Shown piece after piece: positions 27,774 to 36,256 of a stretch of 64,000 nucleotides of DNA (position 1 is its first letter; the number at the start of each line of letters is the position of its first letter). Both the position numbers and the translations under genes were made by a program. The notes under the pieces are model-generated. The model was not told where the DNA came from, searched no databases, and worked only from the letters and a program-made list of their open reading frames with translations. Origin of the DNA: Oceanipulchritudo coccoides (GTDB lineage Bacteria; Verrucomicrobiota; Verrucomicrobiia; Opitutales; Oceanipulchritudinaceae); assembly GCF_010500615.1 (NCBI RefSeq), contig NZ_JAAGNX010000002.1, positions 858,990-922,989 of the forward strand. Direction: 5' to 3'.

Positions 27774-28385
27774 TCAGGGAGTCGCGGGTTGGCCCGAACG
27801 CTTACCGAGCCCAGCCTTTTTCGCCTCCAGAGCCTCTTTCATCTCCTTGAAGACTTCTTCGCGTTTCTCGACAAAATCGGTGATCCATTCTCTAAGGAGC
27901 TTGGATTGATCAGGGGCGGACAAATCAGCCAAGGCGCTTCGTTTCCGGTCTCGATCCACTTTCCTTTCGGCGAGCCAGAACTGGGAAACATCCGGTTTGT
28001 GGATCCCGGGAACGAGTCGGCACAAAGTCTCAATTTCCTGACGCAGCTCATCCGTCATTTGCGTCACCTGTGAAATTCTGATTCGCATGGCTTCCCGCTC
28101 CGCTTCAGACATTTTCTCGATAAATTCGACGGTCTGCCGGAGCTTCTGCAACTTCTCCGGGCTGAGGGACAGCAGTTCCTCCAGCTGTTTGAGCTGTGCG
28201 ATCAACTCAGACGGATCCGGCAGGTTGGGTGGGGGCTGCGGGGGCGGATTGTTGAGTATTTCCGGTGGAAGGGGTGGTGGAGCTTGCAGGGGGGCGGGTT
28301 TCTCTTGAGCGATCGAGGCGAGGCCCGATCCCAAGAGGGCAGCAGAGAGAATCAAGGAAGGAATTTTAAGGAAAGGGCACCCCAT
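27774..28385 (-). CDS. secreted helical protein of the first ECF sigma operon
   Basis: Not recognised by name. The 203-residue product has a signal peptide (about 1-26, cleavage near SIA-QEK), a proline-rich linker (APPPLPPEILNNPPPQPPP) and a long helical charged part (residues 58-195). That architecture recalls the periplasmic metal or misfolding sensors of the CnrX/Spy kind. It follows the anti-sigma gene by five bases and is probably its periplasmic partner; this is inference from order and shape. Confidence 0.75.
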   Translation of the reverse strand: MGCPFLKIPSLILSAALLGSGLASIAQEKPAPLQAPPPLPPEILNNPPPQPPPNLPDPSELIAQLKQLEELLSLSPEKLQKLRQTVEFIEKMSEAEREAMRIRISQVTQMTDELRQEIETLCRLVPGIHKPDVSQFWLAERKVDRDRKRSALADLSAPDQSKLLREWITDFVEKREEVFKEMKEALEAKKAGLGKRSGQPATP

Positions 28386-28390
28386 GAGTA

Positions 28391-28879
28391 TTACTCAAAA
28401 AGGAAAGCCAGATCATCGACCGACTGCAAGCGAGACATGTCCGAGGCGCCTTGCAAATTGGCCGCCAAGGCGAAGATCCGGGTAATTTCCGGGTCGTCGG
28501 AAAGCGCTGCAGGGCTCGAAATGACGACTTGTGCCTCTTGAGGCATTGGCGCTTGCGGGGCCTTGTTCTGAAAGCTGAAGAAGGCGATCCCGAGGACTAA
28601 TGCCGCAGCCACAGGGGTGAGCCACTGGAACCAGATGATCTTTTCCTGATCCTGCTTTGGTTCGATTCGTGCCCGGACCTTTGCCACCATCTGTGGATCC
28701 CCGAGTGTTGGATCCTGGGCAAACAATGAGTCGATCCTTTGCTCAAACTCCGTATCCTGCGCCGCAATTCTGTTACGGATACGGCTCAGCATGCCGGGCC
28801 TGGCTTGGATTCGGCTTTCCGAGAGCCACTGCTCAAAGGCCTGCAAATGCTGTGAATGATCTTCGGGTGCTTGTTTCAT
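28391..28879 (-). CDS. putative membrane anti-sigma factor
   Basis: The 162-residue product has a cytoplasmic helical N-terminus (1-80), one membrane segment at about residues 84-104 (FQWLTPVAAALVLGIAFFSF) and a short periplasmic domain. No zinc-binding HxxxCxxC motif is present. Its position 13 bases after an ECF sigma gene on the same strand argues for an anti-sigma factor, but the N-terminus does not clearly match a named anti-sigma domain. Confidence 0.7.
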   Translation of the reverse strand: MKQAPEDHSQHLQAFEQWLSESRIQARPGMLSRIRNRIAAQDTEFEQRIDSLFAQDPTLGDPQMVAKVRARIEPKQDQEKIIWFQWLTPVAAALVLGIAFFSFQNKAPQAPMPQEAQVVISSPAALSDDPEITRIFALAANLQGASDMSRLQSVDDLAFLFE

Positions 28880-28892
28880 TGAATCTACTTGG

Positions 28893-29447
28893 TTAAACCA
28901 GATCTTTAAGCTCTTGTTTCAAAAATTGTCGTGCCCTGAAAATCCAGGTCTTCACGGCGCTCTCATTGGCTTCCATGACATTGGCAATTTCCTGATAGCT
29001 GAGCTCCTGTTGCTTCAGAAGGAGAATCGCCGTCCGCTGCTTTTCCGGAAGCTTGTGCAGGACCTGCTCAAAGGCTTCCTCGAGCTCGGAATAGCGCCGA
29101 TCCTCCCTGTCGCTGGAGATTGCGTGCAGGTCTGCGGGATCCCATGATTCAAGGGGCTTGGCCTGGCTTCGACGGTATTCGTTGATGAGGAGCCGCCTCG
29201 CAATTTGGAAAAGGTAGGTACTGAATTTGGCCCGCGGTTCATATTTCGGGGCAGCCCGGTAGACGCGGACAAAGACCATCTGGGTCAGGTCTTCCGATTG
29301 CTCGTAGGATTTGAGCGAGCGGTAGAAGAAGTTGATCAACGAGGATTGCCAGCGTTCGACAATCTGATCGAAAGCTGCCTCGTTCCCATCCCGGAGTCTT
29401 AGCATCAACTCCACGCTCGGGTCGTCCTTTGGAGGATTAGCCGCCAT
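28893..29447 (-). CDS. RNA polymerase ECF sigma factor (first module)
   Basis: Alternative sigma factor. The 184-residue product has sigma region 2 (about residues 25-95, with DLTQMVFVRVYRAAPKYEP and FSTYLFQIARRLLINEYRR) and region 4 (about 120-180, LPEKQRTAILLLKQQELSYQ then EIANVMEANESAVKT). No region 3. It heads a three-gene operon with the anti-sigma and secreted protein, and is divergent from the second module. Confidence 0.93.
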   Translation of the reverse strand: MAANPPKDDPSVELMLRLRDGNEAAFDQIVERWQSSLINFFYRSLKSYEQSEDLTQMVFVRVYRAAPKYEPRAKFSTYLFQIARRLLINEYRRSQAKPLESWDPADLHAISSDREDRRYSELEEAFEQVLHKLPEKQRTAILLLKQQELSYQEIANVMEANESAVKTWIFRARQFLKQELKDLV

Positions 29448-29525
29448 TAAGGGTATCGGGGAAGGTCATACCCAATAAGAACGCTATCGATCAGTGAATG
29501 TTTCAAGGGAAAAGGTAATGTCGGG

Positions 29526-29569
29526 CAAATCCCTTGTTCGGATTTGCGATAAGTCTCCCTCGGGATTTG
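29526..29569. promoter_or_regulatory. repeated GGATTTG motifs in the divergent sigma promoter region
   Basis: The 151-base gap between the two divergent operons holds CAAATCC (29526-29532), GGATTTG (29540-29546) and GGATTTG (29563-29569). The first two form an 8-base perfect inverted repeat (GCAAATCC, 7-base spacer, GGATTTGC); the last two repeat directly 23 bases apart. A wider pair, TCGGGC/GCCCGA (29521 and 29572), encloses them. This layout fits an operator or sigma recognition site. Confidence 0.5.
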
Positions 29570-29598
29570 ACGCCCGATTGTCGGATGCCTAACTTGCG

Positions 29599-30048
29599 AT
29601 GGTTAATTATTCCTACTCTTGTCCAGTGAAGTTTGTTATTCAAGTCAGTCTATTGCTTCTGGGCGCTGGCCTGCTAGCTGGTGTGCATGGGTTGATTGTG
29701 GGGAGCAGCGGGTCTTCCCATGCCCTGGCAAAGCACGGACTGGAAGTTGATGAAGCGATTGGGTTGGGGTCTGCCTTATGGGTCGACGCCCGCTCGCCTG
29801 AGGCATTTGCAATTGGGCATTATCCGGGGGCCTACAATATCAACATGGATAACTGGATGGAGGGGGTAGGCCTTCTGCTGGAAGCCTGGGATCCCGGGGA
29901 GAGCATTATTGTTTATTGTGATGGCAGCAGCTGCTCTGCCAGCCGGGAGCTGGCTTACCGGATACGTTCCGAGCTGGGTCTGGAGCCCGCCTATTGGCTA
30001 AGAGGCGGGTGGGAAGCGCTTGAAAGCGAGAAAGGCGTGCTGGAATGA
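29599..30048 (+). CDS. membrane-anchored rhodanese-domain protein
   Basis: Single rhodanese fold (residues about 50-145) after an N-terminal membrane segment (about 12-33), so the domain probably faces the periplasm. The active loop CDGSSCSAS has Cys107 in the nucleophile position and a second Cys112 in the same loop. Substrate is unknown: sulfur carrier, redox relay or disulfide work are all possible. ATGA overlap with the next gene shows coupling. Confidence 0.85.
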   Translation: MVNYSYSCPVKFVIQVSLLLLGAGLLAGVHGLIVGSSGSSHALAKHGLEVDEAIGLGSALWVDARSPEAFAIGHYPGAYNINMDNWMEGVGLLLEAWDPGESIIVYCDGSSCSASRELAYRIRSELGLEPAYWLRGGWEALESEKGVLE

Positions 30049-30452
30049 GCCGCTTGATCTGGGTGGTGCAGGGCTTCATCAGCCTGTTTTTCTTCTTTTC
30101 GGGCATCTCGAAGCTGCTTGATCCGGCGGCCTTTTCAATGGCCATCGAGCGGTACCAACTCGTCGGTGGAACGCTGTCCTGGGCGATAGCCCTTTGGCTT
30201 CCCTGGTTGGAATGCATGTTGGCTGCCACCCTCTGGAGCAGGAATTGGCGACTCCCTTCCCTTGCCCTCCTGATTGGCATGATGGGGGTTTTTCAAATTG
30301 CCCTGCTAAGTGCCTTGCTTCGCGGGCTGGATATCTCGTGTGGCTGCTTTGGCACGGAGGTCGAGTCCGGGGTGTTGTTTTCGTTCATTCGTAATTTTTT
30401 CCTTCTTGGGGCAATATTACTGGTCATGCTGAGAAGGCCTTCGACAACATGA
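30045..30452 (+). CDS. MauE/DoxX-like membrane protein
   Basis: The 135-residue product has four membrane segments and the MauE-family motif CGCFG (Cys99 and Cys101 in DISCGCFGTEVE). MauE-like proteins support disulfide or cofactor formation in the envelope, so with the upstream rhodanese a thiol-redox role is likely. Both ends overlap neighbours by four bases (ATGA), linking it to the rhodanese and to the following sigma factor gene. Confidence 0.85.
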   Translation: MSRLIWVVQGFISLFFFFSGISKLLDPAAFSMAIERYQLVGGTLSWAIALWLPWLECMLAATLWSRNWRLPSLALLIGMMGVFQIALLSALLRGLDISCGCFGTEVESGVLFSFIRNFFLLGAILLVMLRRPSTT

Positions 30453-31036
30453 AAACCCCGGGTGGTTTCAGTCCTGAAGATGAGGCAGCTTCCGACTATC
30501 TGGGAGGAATGGCTAATCGTGATGTGGAATGTTTGAAGGCCCTTTATACGCTGTATCATCGACCTTTACTGTCTTTGATCCATTCGGTCATGGGCGACTC
30601 GGGTGGAGCTGAGGAAATCCTTCAGGATGTGTTTGTCCGGGCTTACCGGGATGCGGGACGTTATGACTCAGATCTGGGAGCGCCCTTTCCGTGGTTGGCG
30701 ACAATTGCCAGGCGCATGGCAATCGACTGGCTTCGCAAAAAACAGAGACGTCCGGGAATTGTCGATCTTGAGAGGGAACAACCCGAGCGGGATGCTGACA
30801 AAATCTTTGCAGCGAATGAAAACCATCCACATCAGCAAATGGAGCTTCGCCTCATTGCGGAGCATCTTGAGAGGTTACCCGAGGGCCAGGGACAGGTTCT
30901 CCGGATGGCTTTCCTGCAGGGGCATACACATAGTGAAATTGCCCAAATTCTGGGCAAACCATTGGGAACGGTTAAATCCGATTTGCGTCGGGGCCTTTTG
31001 CAGCTGAGAAAAGACTACTTGGGAGAGAATGATTAA
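30449..31036 (+). CDS. RNA polymerase ECF sigma factor (second module)
   Basis: Alternative sigma factor. The 195-residue product has region 2 (about residues 30-105, with AEEILQDVFVRAYRDAGRY and WLATIARRMAIDWLRKKQR) and region 4 (about 135-190, RLPEGQGQVLRMAFLQGHTH and IGTVKSDLRRGLLQLR-like end). It overlaps mauE upstream and the anti-sigma gene downstream by eight bases. Fused into one operon with thiol-redox genes. Confidence 0.93.
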   Translation: MKTPGGFSPEDEAASDYLGGMANRDVECLKALYTLYHRPLLSLIHSVMGDSGGAEEILQDVFVRAYRDAGRYDSDLGAPFPWLATIARRMAIDWLRKKQRRPGIVDLEREQPERDADKIFAANENHPHQQMELRLIAEHLERLPEGQGQVLRMAFLQGHTHSEIAQILGKPLGTVKSDLRRGLLQLRKDYLGEND

Positions 31037-32267
31037 CCAGCAAACAGAGGAAAGGGCTTCACTCTACGTGCTCGACCTGCTTGAGGGAGAGGACCGGGTC
31101 CTGTTTGAAAAGGAGCTTAAGGAATCCGCTGAGCTCCAGCAGTTGGTGAATGAATTGTCCGCAGCACTTTATGACCCTTTAATGAAAGTCAGGACACCTG
31201 TCCGGCCTGATCTCCTCGAAAAGGTTGTCCGCAAGATTTCCGTGAAGGACGACACCGTTGTATCTTCCACCAAAAGCGACCCCGCTCCAGTTCCCTGGAC
31301 CTATATCTGGGCCGTGGCCGCGTTGATTCTCCTTGGAATGAATTTGCTTCTTTTGTTCCTTGTCAGGGATCAGGCCGCGATTCGTCCTGATGATCTTGTC
31401 GCTGGCGGTGAGCGTGACTACACGGATCCAGCAGGCGAGATCTCCGGTGAGTTGGGATTATCAGAAGAGGAGCGCACGATTCTTGAAGCACGGATTGCCC
31501 GGCTTGAACAGGATCTGGCCTCCAGCGAGGAGAACGCCGACTTGTACCTGAGTGAACTGGAGAAAGCGGGAGAGAGGGAGTCTGAGGTCAGTCGCTACAA
31601 TGCGGAATGGCAGCAGGAATACGCCCGTCTGGCAGCGCGAATTCTGCCATTTTTTGAGCCAAATGACGGGCTTGGGCGGTTCACGGTGATTGAAATGGTG
31701 GATAGTGAAGCCTTTGCAAATGATCTTCCAAGGCGTGGGTTTGCTGATCTGGCGGGCCGTTTCCTGACAGGGGAAGGTAACATTGCCGGTGTCGGGACCG
31801 AGGAATTTGTGGGGCCAGTCGTCGAAGGGGCAGGTATCCTCTCCGCCACCGCGGATCCCACTCAACCCGGGCTAACCCCGATTGCCAGGGGGACCCCCAC
31901 AGTAATGGCGGACAGTCCGGCGCTTCCCGACACTGCGATGGGTCCTGAAGCACCCCAGGCTGCTGTGCTGAACGAGGAACCCACAGGATTTACCGTTTGG
32001 AGAGATGACGAGCAGAAAGGCTTCCTCGATTTATACAACTTACCCGAATTGGATGAAGGACAAGAGGCTTACTTGTGGGTGCGTTCGAGTGAACTGGATC
32101 CCTATGTCCCGGTTGGTGTGGTTCCACAGCTGGATAACGGAACAGGCTCCATCTTCTATTCAGTTGACGAGCCGAATTTTACCCCGACGGAAATCCTCAT
32201 TACTTCTGAGGAAGCAGGGGCGGCCGGATCAGAGCCTGGGAATACGGTTATCTTGCGGGGTCCCTGA
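31029..32267 (+). CDS. RskA-like membrane anti-sigma factor
   Basis: The 412-residue product has a cytoplasmic N-terminal helical domain (1-85) with no zinc motif, one membrane segment (about 92-112), a coiled coil (about 150-205) and a C-terminal anti-sigma-K type periplasmic domain (about 330-412, with FTVWRDDEQKGFLDLYNLPE and AYLWVR). A Pro/Thr-rich linker precedes that domain. It overlaps the sigma gene, so it most likely holds that sigma factor inactive; the signal may be read by the periplasmic part. Confidence 0.85.
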   Translation: MINQQTEERASLYVLDLLEGEDRVLFEKELKESAELQQLVNELSAALYDPLMKVRTPVRPDLLEKVVRKISVKDDTVVSSTKSDPAPVPWTYIWAVAALILLGMNLLLLFLVRDQAAIRPDDLVAGGERDYTDPAGEISGELGLSEEERTILEARIARLEQDLASSEENADLYLSELEKAGERESEVSRYNAEWQQEYARLAARILPFFEPNDGLGRFTVIEMVDSEAFANDLPRRGFADLAGRFLTGEGNIAGVGTEEFVGPVVEGAGILSATADPTQPGLTPIARGTPTVMADSPALPDTAMGPEAPQAAVLNEEPTGFTVWRDDEQKGFLDLYNLPELDEGQEAYLWVRSSELDPYVPVGVVPQLDNGTGSIFYSVDEPNFTPTEILITSEEAGAAGSEPGNTVILRGP

Positions 32268-32273
32268 GGGGGC

Positions 32274-33557
32274 CTAGAACAGCCCGATTGAGGCCAAGCC
32301 GATCAGTCCGGCAAGGATCATCGGGATCATGCCGGTCAGTAGCGGTTTTCGAAGCTTTTTATCGCCCAGCCAAAGGGCAAAGCCCGTTTTGAAAATGGTA
32401 TTGGCGATCGCCCCGATAAGAATACCCTTCGCCGCACGCACCAGCGTCAGTGCGCCCTCCGATTGCTCATTGGTCAAAGTCAGGGCAATGGCATCCATGT
32501 CCGTCAGACCGGAAATGAAAGCCACAGGGTAAAAACCGGAACCTTCACCCCAGCCGCTGACGGCTTTGATGAGGAATACAATGAGACCGTACAATAACGC
32601 GAACTTGATTGCGAGCTTCATGGAAAGCGGATTGCTCAATTCAGGCAAATCCACTTCCTCCTGCCGCTTCCTCGAGGGAAGGGTCCGCCAGAGAAGCAAA
32701 GCCGTGGTTGGCAATGCCATGATGGTCATCGGCGTCAAAATTTCCCAGAAAAGCTGCTGGTTCAGGGCAAGGATAATCAGGGCGACGCGCCCGATCATGA
32801 CGGTGTTGGCAATGATGATACCGAAGGCGAGGGTGTGCGCAATTTCCGGGGTGTCGCGGCTGTTCCGGGTCAGCGCAAGGGTGGTGGCGGTTGACGAGGC
32901 CAGCCCTCCGGCAAGTCCGGTTACTGTAATACCTGCCCGGGTGCCCAGCAGGCGGACGGCAACATACCCGACAAAGCCAAGCCCGCTGATCAAGACCACC
33001 ATGAGCCAGATTTTATATGGATTAAAGGCGTCCAGCGGGCCAAAGCCCTGATTGGGAACAAGTGGCAGGATCAGCCCAGTGACGGCAAGGAATTGGAGGA
33101 GGCTGAGGATATCTTCATTGGTGAGGTTGCTCGTCCACCGATGAACAAAGGGTTTTGACGCGAGAAGAATGCCAATAGTCACAGCAATCGCCATGGCAGC
33201 CTGCAATTGCTGCCAGAAAATAAGGGCCCCGACGAGGAAAGTGAGGATTGCCGCGCTGTAACTGGTCAGTCCAAGCCCGCGATGAGAGCCCTTGTCCAGG
33301 GTGTTTGCAGCGATGAGGAATATCCCGAAAGTGGCGAAGGAAACCGGAAAGAAAAATGGGGCGTGCACATCATGTACGTAGGCGGAAAGAAATCCGACTA
33401 GTGACCACAGGGAAAAAGTCCGAAGGCCCGCACTTGATTCAACGGGTTCCTCAATGTGCGTATCTGACCATTGCCTGATCAGGCCGATTAATGCGCCAAC
33501 GCTCACCCCGACAACAAGCGAGTGCAGAAAAGTCAGACTAAATTGCTCAACTTCCAT
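32274..33557 (-). CDS. MgtC/SapB N-terminal plus DUF4010 membrane protein
   Basis: Large integral membrane protein of 427 residues with about 12 hydrophobic segments. The first third resembles the MgtC/SapB domain (VGVSVGALIGLIRQW and SSAGLRTFSLWSLVGFLSA), and the rest the DUF4010 domain (VTGLAGGLASSTATTLALTR). Transported substrate is unknown. It ends six bases from a convergent gene. Confidence 0.85.
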   Translation of the reverse strand: MEVEQFSLTFLHSLVVGVSVGALIGLIRQWSDTHIEEPVESSAGLRTFSLWSLVGFLSAYVHDVHAPFFFPVSFATFGIFLIAANTLDKGSHRGLGLTSYSAAILTFLVGALIFWQQLQAAMAIAVTIGILLASKPFVHRWTSNLTNEDILSLLQFLAVTGLILPLVPNQGFGPLDAFNPYKIWLMVVLISGLGFVGYVAVRLLGTRAGITVTGLAGGLASSTATTLALTRNSRDTPEIAHTLAFGIIIANTVMIGRVALIILALNQQLFWEILTPMTIMALPTTALLLWRTLPSRKRQEEVDLPELSNPLSMKLAIKFALLYGLIVFLIKAVSGWGEGSGFYPVAFISGLTDMDAIALTLTNEQSEGALTLVRAAKGILIGAIANTIFKTGFALWLGDKKLRKPLLTGMIPMILAGLIGLASIGLF

Positions 33558-33584
33558 AGACTGTAATCCGCCAAGGGATTAATC

Positions 33585-34376
33585 TTATCTTGAATTGATC
33601 GCAGCTGGCAAGGTCAGCTTCGTCCCGTCAGGGGAGGTTATGACCACCAAGGCTTTGCCGTCTTCTATCAACAAATCGGAGAAGAGCACGCCGATCTGTT
33701 TATTCAGGGCGGATCCCTCGGGAATGAAGACGGAATCAATAAAAACTCCCCTTGGGTTTGTTGAAGCGGTAAGGGGTTGTTCCTGAAGGGCGCTCAGGAA
33801 TTGCTGCAGGCTTGTTCGGGATGCTTCGAGGCTTGTCCCTTCAAGGCTGGTTTCGGTTTTAGCAGCTTCGGTATCCGTTCCTGCACCCTTTGCCAGAAGG
33901 TTCACAGGAATATCTCGTGGGGCAATACGATTCAGGTCATCACCAAAGGGATCGTAGGTCCTCAACAGGAAGATCATGGCGGCACAGATAATTGCAGCGG
34001 GGACGATGATAATAGCTAAGCGGGCAGCTGGTGAAAGGCGGCGTTTTTCCTCCTCATCTTCCTCATCCTCCTCCTCCTCGTCATCAAAGTCGTCCGACTC
34101 ATCGCCGAAATCTTCAGGGGGCATTTCCCCGATTTGCTCGGGAGTCAGTGGAATGGGCTCAACTGGCACGGGCTCTTCTTCCGGCTCCTGATACGGTTGT
34201 GCTTCCGGTGCCGGTGCCCAATCTTTGTCCTCACTGGGCTTAATCTCGGTATCCTCAATGACAACCCGCTTCAGTTTAAGCTTCCTCGCTTGGCTCTCAT
34301 CAATGGGAGTGCCTTTGGAAGAGTCAGAATCGGAATTTTCGTGGTCAGAAGGACTTGGTATGGATTTGTCCGGCAT
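33585..34376 (-). CDS. acidic single-pass membrane protein of the ExeA/GspB-like operon
   Basis: Not recognised. The 263-residue product has a charged, Pro/Glu-rich cytoplasmic part with a run of acidic residues (about 86-110), one membrane segment (about 118-139) and a periplasmic domain ending with the beta-rich segment LLIEDGKALVVITSPDGTKL. It overlaps the preceding gene by 32 bases, so it belongs to the ExeA-like operon. Confidence 0.7.
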   Translation of the reverse strand: MPDKSIPSPSDHENSDSDSSKGTPIDESQARKLKLKRVVIEDTEIKPSEDKDWAPAPEAQPYQEPEEEPVPVEPIPLTPEQIGEMPPEDFGDESDDFDDEEEEDEEDEEEKRRLSPAARLAIIIVPAAIICAAMIFLLRTYDPFGDDLNRIAPRDIPVNLLAKGAGTDTEAAKTETSLEGTSLEASRTSLQQFLSALQEQPLTASTNPRGVFIDSVFIPEGSALNKQIGVLFSDLLIEDGKALVVITSPDGTKLTLPAAINSR

Positions 34377-35013
34377 AATCTTTAAATTTTATGGAGGAAT
34401 TTGAGATATTTTCAACCACAAGTCCCATCGGCCCCTCAAGGGAATCCCCGGCACGGTAGGTTTTGTTCCGCTGCGCTGATTGGTCGTAAATGAGGACACG
34501 TGTCCCTCCGGACATGATTCCCCTGATTTCGAGTTCCATCAGGCGTGCAATGACCGCCGGGTCGGGTGGTCTTGGCGGCTGCTGGGGCTCGGGTTCTTCA
34601 ATTGGCTCTGGTTCCGTTTGGGCCACTTTGGCAGGCGCAATTGCCTCGGCGGGTGCTATTGCTTCAGCGGGCGTAGCCTCTTCTGATGGGGATCCTGCTT
34701 GGGCCAGTTCCTTTGGGTCGGGCAGTGCTGCCTCGGGTTCTGCAGATTCTGCCACCTGCGGAGTGACATTTTCGGGCTTCTCTTCTGTCGGGCCCAGGAT
34801 TTGCCAGACAAAATAGGTGCTCAGAAGGATGGTGAACGTGCCAACCACGAAAACGGCTAGGATGAAGCCCCAGATAAAGCTCTTTCGGTCCTTCTGCGGC
34901 GGAGGAACATAATGCCCCGGATTCTCGGAGGGAGTTGTCCCTGGGGGATTTGACGCTCCTTCCGTGGGGCGCTCACCCTGTGCCTTTTTCAATGCTTCAT
35001 TAATCAGACTCAT
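34345..35013 (-). CDS. GspB/PilP-like inner membrane protein
   Basis: The 222-residue product starts MSLINEALKKAQGERP, has one membrane segment (about residues 46-70), a Pro/Glu/Ala-rich linker (75-150) and a C-terminal domain (ELEIRGIMSGGTRVLIYD to the end) like that of GspB, GspC or PilP, which link secretin to the inner membrane. It overlaps the ExeA-like gene by four bases. Start with the ATG at 35011-35013. Confidence 0.75.
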   Translation of the reverse strand: MSLINEALKKAQGERPTEGASNPPGTTPSENPGHYVPPPQKDRKSFIWGFILAVFVVGTFTILLSTYFVWQILGPTEEKPENVTPQVAESAEPEAALPDPKELAQAGSPSEEATPAEAIAPAEAIAPAKVAQTEPEPIEEPEPQQPPRPPDPAVIARLMELEIRGIMSGGTRVLIYDQSAQRNKTYRAGDSLEGPMGLVVENISNSSIKFKDYAGQIHTKSF

Positions 35014-35819
35014 AGCTTTTTAATATCTTTGACCGCGCGACGCACATCCCACCAAGTCACCATGTCCTTGGACCTGACAAAGGCAGAAAGAAGGGATTTA
35101 TCGCAGAGATTGTTGATTATTCTGGGGATGCCCTTCGAGTGTTTGAAAAGTTTTCCCATCGCCGCCTTGGTAAATTCAGGTCGTCCATTTGCGCCGGCAA
35201 TAATGAGCCTGTAGCGGATATATTGTTCCATCTCATCCCGCGCAAGGGGCTGCAGGTCGTAGTGGACGAGGATGCGCTGGCGAAGTTGGCGCAGGCTCTT
35301 GTGCTGAAGTTTTTCCTTTAGCTCGGGTTGCCCGATGAGGATGATTTGCAGCAGTTTCTGGGTATTTGTCTCAAGATTGGAAAGGAGCCGGATGTGCTCC
35401 AGGGCCTGAAAGGTCATGTTCTGGGACTCATCAATTATAACGACGATGTCCTTGCCTTGATCAATCAACTTGAGAAGGAGTGCATTGAGCTGCTCGAGGC
35501 ATTCCTGCCGGGATTGCTTCACTTTTTCCACTCCCAATTCCCTCAGGATCGCCTGCAAAAGCTGCGTTTCCGAGACACGTGGATTCAGGATCAATGCCGT
35601 TTCAATGGGCCGGTTTTCAATCTCATTGAGCAGGTAGCGGCACAGTGTCGTCTTTCCACATCCTACCTCGCCGGTCAGGACGATAAATCCCTTCTTTTCG
35701 TTGATCCCGTATCGGAGATGCTGGATGGCCTCCTGATGTCTTGGCGAAAAGAACAGGAAATGGGGATCGGGCGTAATATTGAAGGGCATTTCCTTCAGGC
35801 CGTAGAACTCCTTATACAT
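35010..35819 (-). CDS. ExeA-like AAA ATPase
   Basis: ATPase of the GspA/ExeA kind that, with GspB, helps place the secretin through peptidoglycan. The 269-residue product has the MYKEFYGLKEMPFNITPDP start usual in the family, Walker A GEVGCGKTT (about 50-58), Walker B VVIIDESQNM (about 126-135) and a C-terminal AAA lid. The peptidoglycan-binding domain found in Aeromonas ExeA is absent. Downstream gene encodes the GspB-like partner. Confidence 0.85.
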   Translation of the reverse strand: MYKEFYGLKEMPFNITPDPHFLFFSPRHQEAIQHLRYGINEKKGFIVLTGEVGCGKTTLCRYLLNEIENRPIETALILNPRVSETQLLQAILRELGVEKVKQSRQECLEQLNALLLKLIDQGKDIVVIIDESQNMTFQALEHIRLLSNLETNTQKLLQIILIGQPELKEKLQHKSLRQLRQRILVHYDLQPLARDEMEQYIRYRLIIAGANGRPEFTKAAMGKLFKHSKGIPRIINNLCDKSLLSAFVRSKDMVTWWDVRRAVKDIKKL

Positions 35820-35912
35820 GATCCTTTACAGATTTGCTTTGAGACATCACAGTTATGCTTACGTTTTCATTGGACGCTAATTTAAGCGATACTTTAATTG
35901 TCATTCTGCAGT

Positions 35913-36203
35913 ATGCTACGCTGGGCCTCAAGAATTCTTCTTATACTTTTGATTGTTATTTTGTCTGGAGTGACGACCGCCCTTTTTCTCGTCTGGTCCC
36001 AGACCCGGCGAGAGTATGCAAATTTCGAACAGCGGCGTGCTGAGGCGGAATTGCGCCTGACAGCCCTGCGTGAGGAGCGAGAAGCCAAGGAGGCTTACCT
36101 ACGGGCATTCCTCAGCGAGCCTGACTTTGTCGAGCGCGTCATCCGTGAGCGCATGGGGTACATCGCCCCCGGGGAAATTGTCTTTCGATTCGAAAATCCC
36201 TGA
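35913..36203 (+). CDS. FtsB/DivIC-like septum protein
   Basis: Short divisome protein. The 96-residue product from ATG 35913 has one N-terminal membrane segment (about 5-25), a coiled coil (30-65) and a C-terminal ERVIRERMGYIAPGEIVF block that is typical of the FtsB/DivIC septum initiator family. A TTG at 35898 is possible but less likely. The next gene starts 53 bases later and is unrelated in function. Confidence 0.85.
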   Translation: MLRWASRILLILLIVILSGVTTALFLVWSQTRREYANFEQRRAEAELRLTALREEREAKEAYLRAFLSEPDFVERVIRERMGYIAPGEIVFRFENP

Positions 36204-36256
36204 TTGGTTGGGAAATTTCTTTTCATCGTCGAAGCTCTTCGCAAGATGTCCGGCTT

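Noticed and set aside
33563-33582. terminator between the MgtC-like gene and the acidic membrane gene
   Set aside because: TAATCC/GGATTA forms only a six-base repeat with no T-run, so it is too weak to call.
35898-35912. TTG start for the FtsB-like protein
   Set aside because: ATG 35913 gives the usual short N-terminus before the membrane segment; the TTG adds five unconserved residues.
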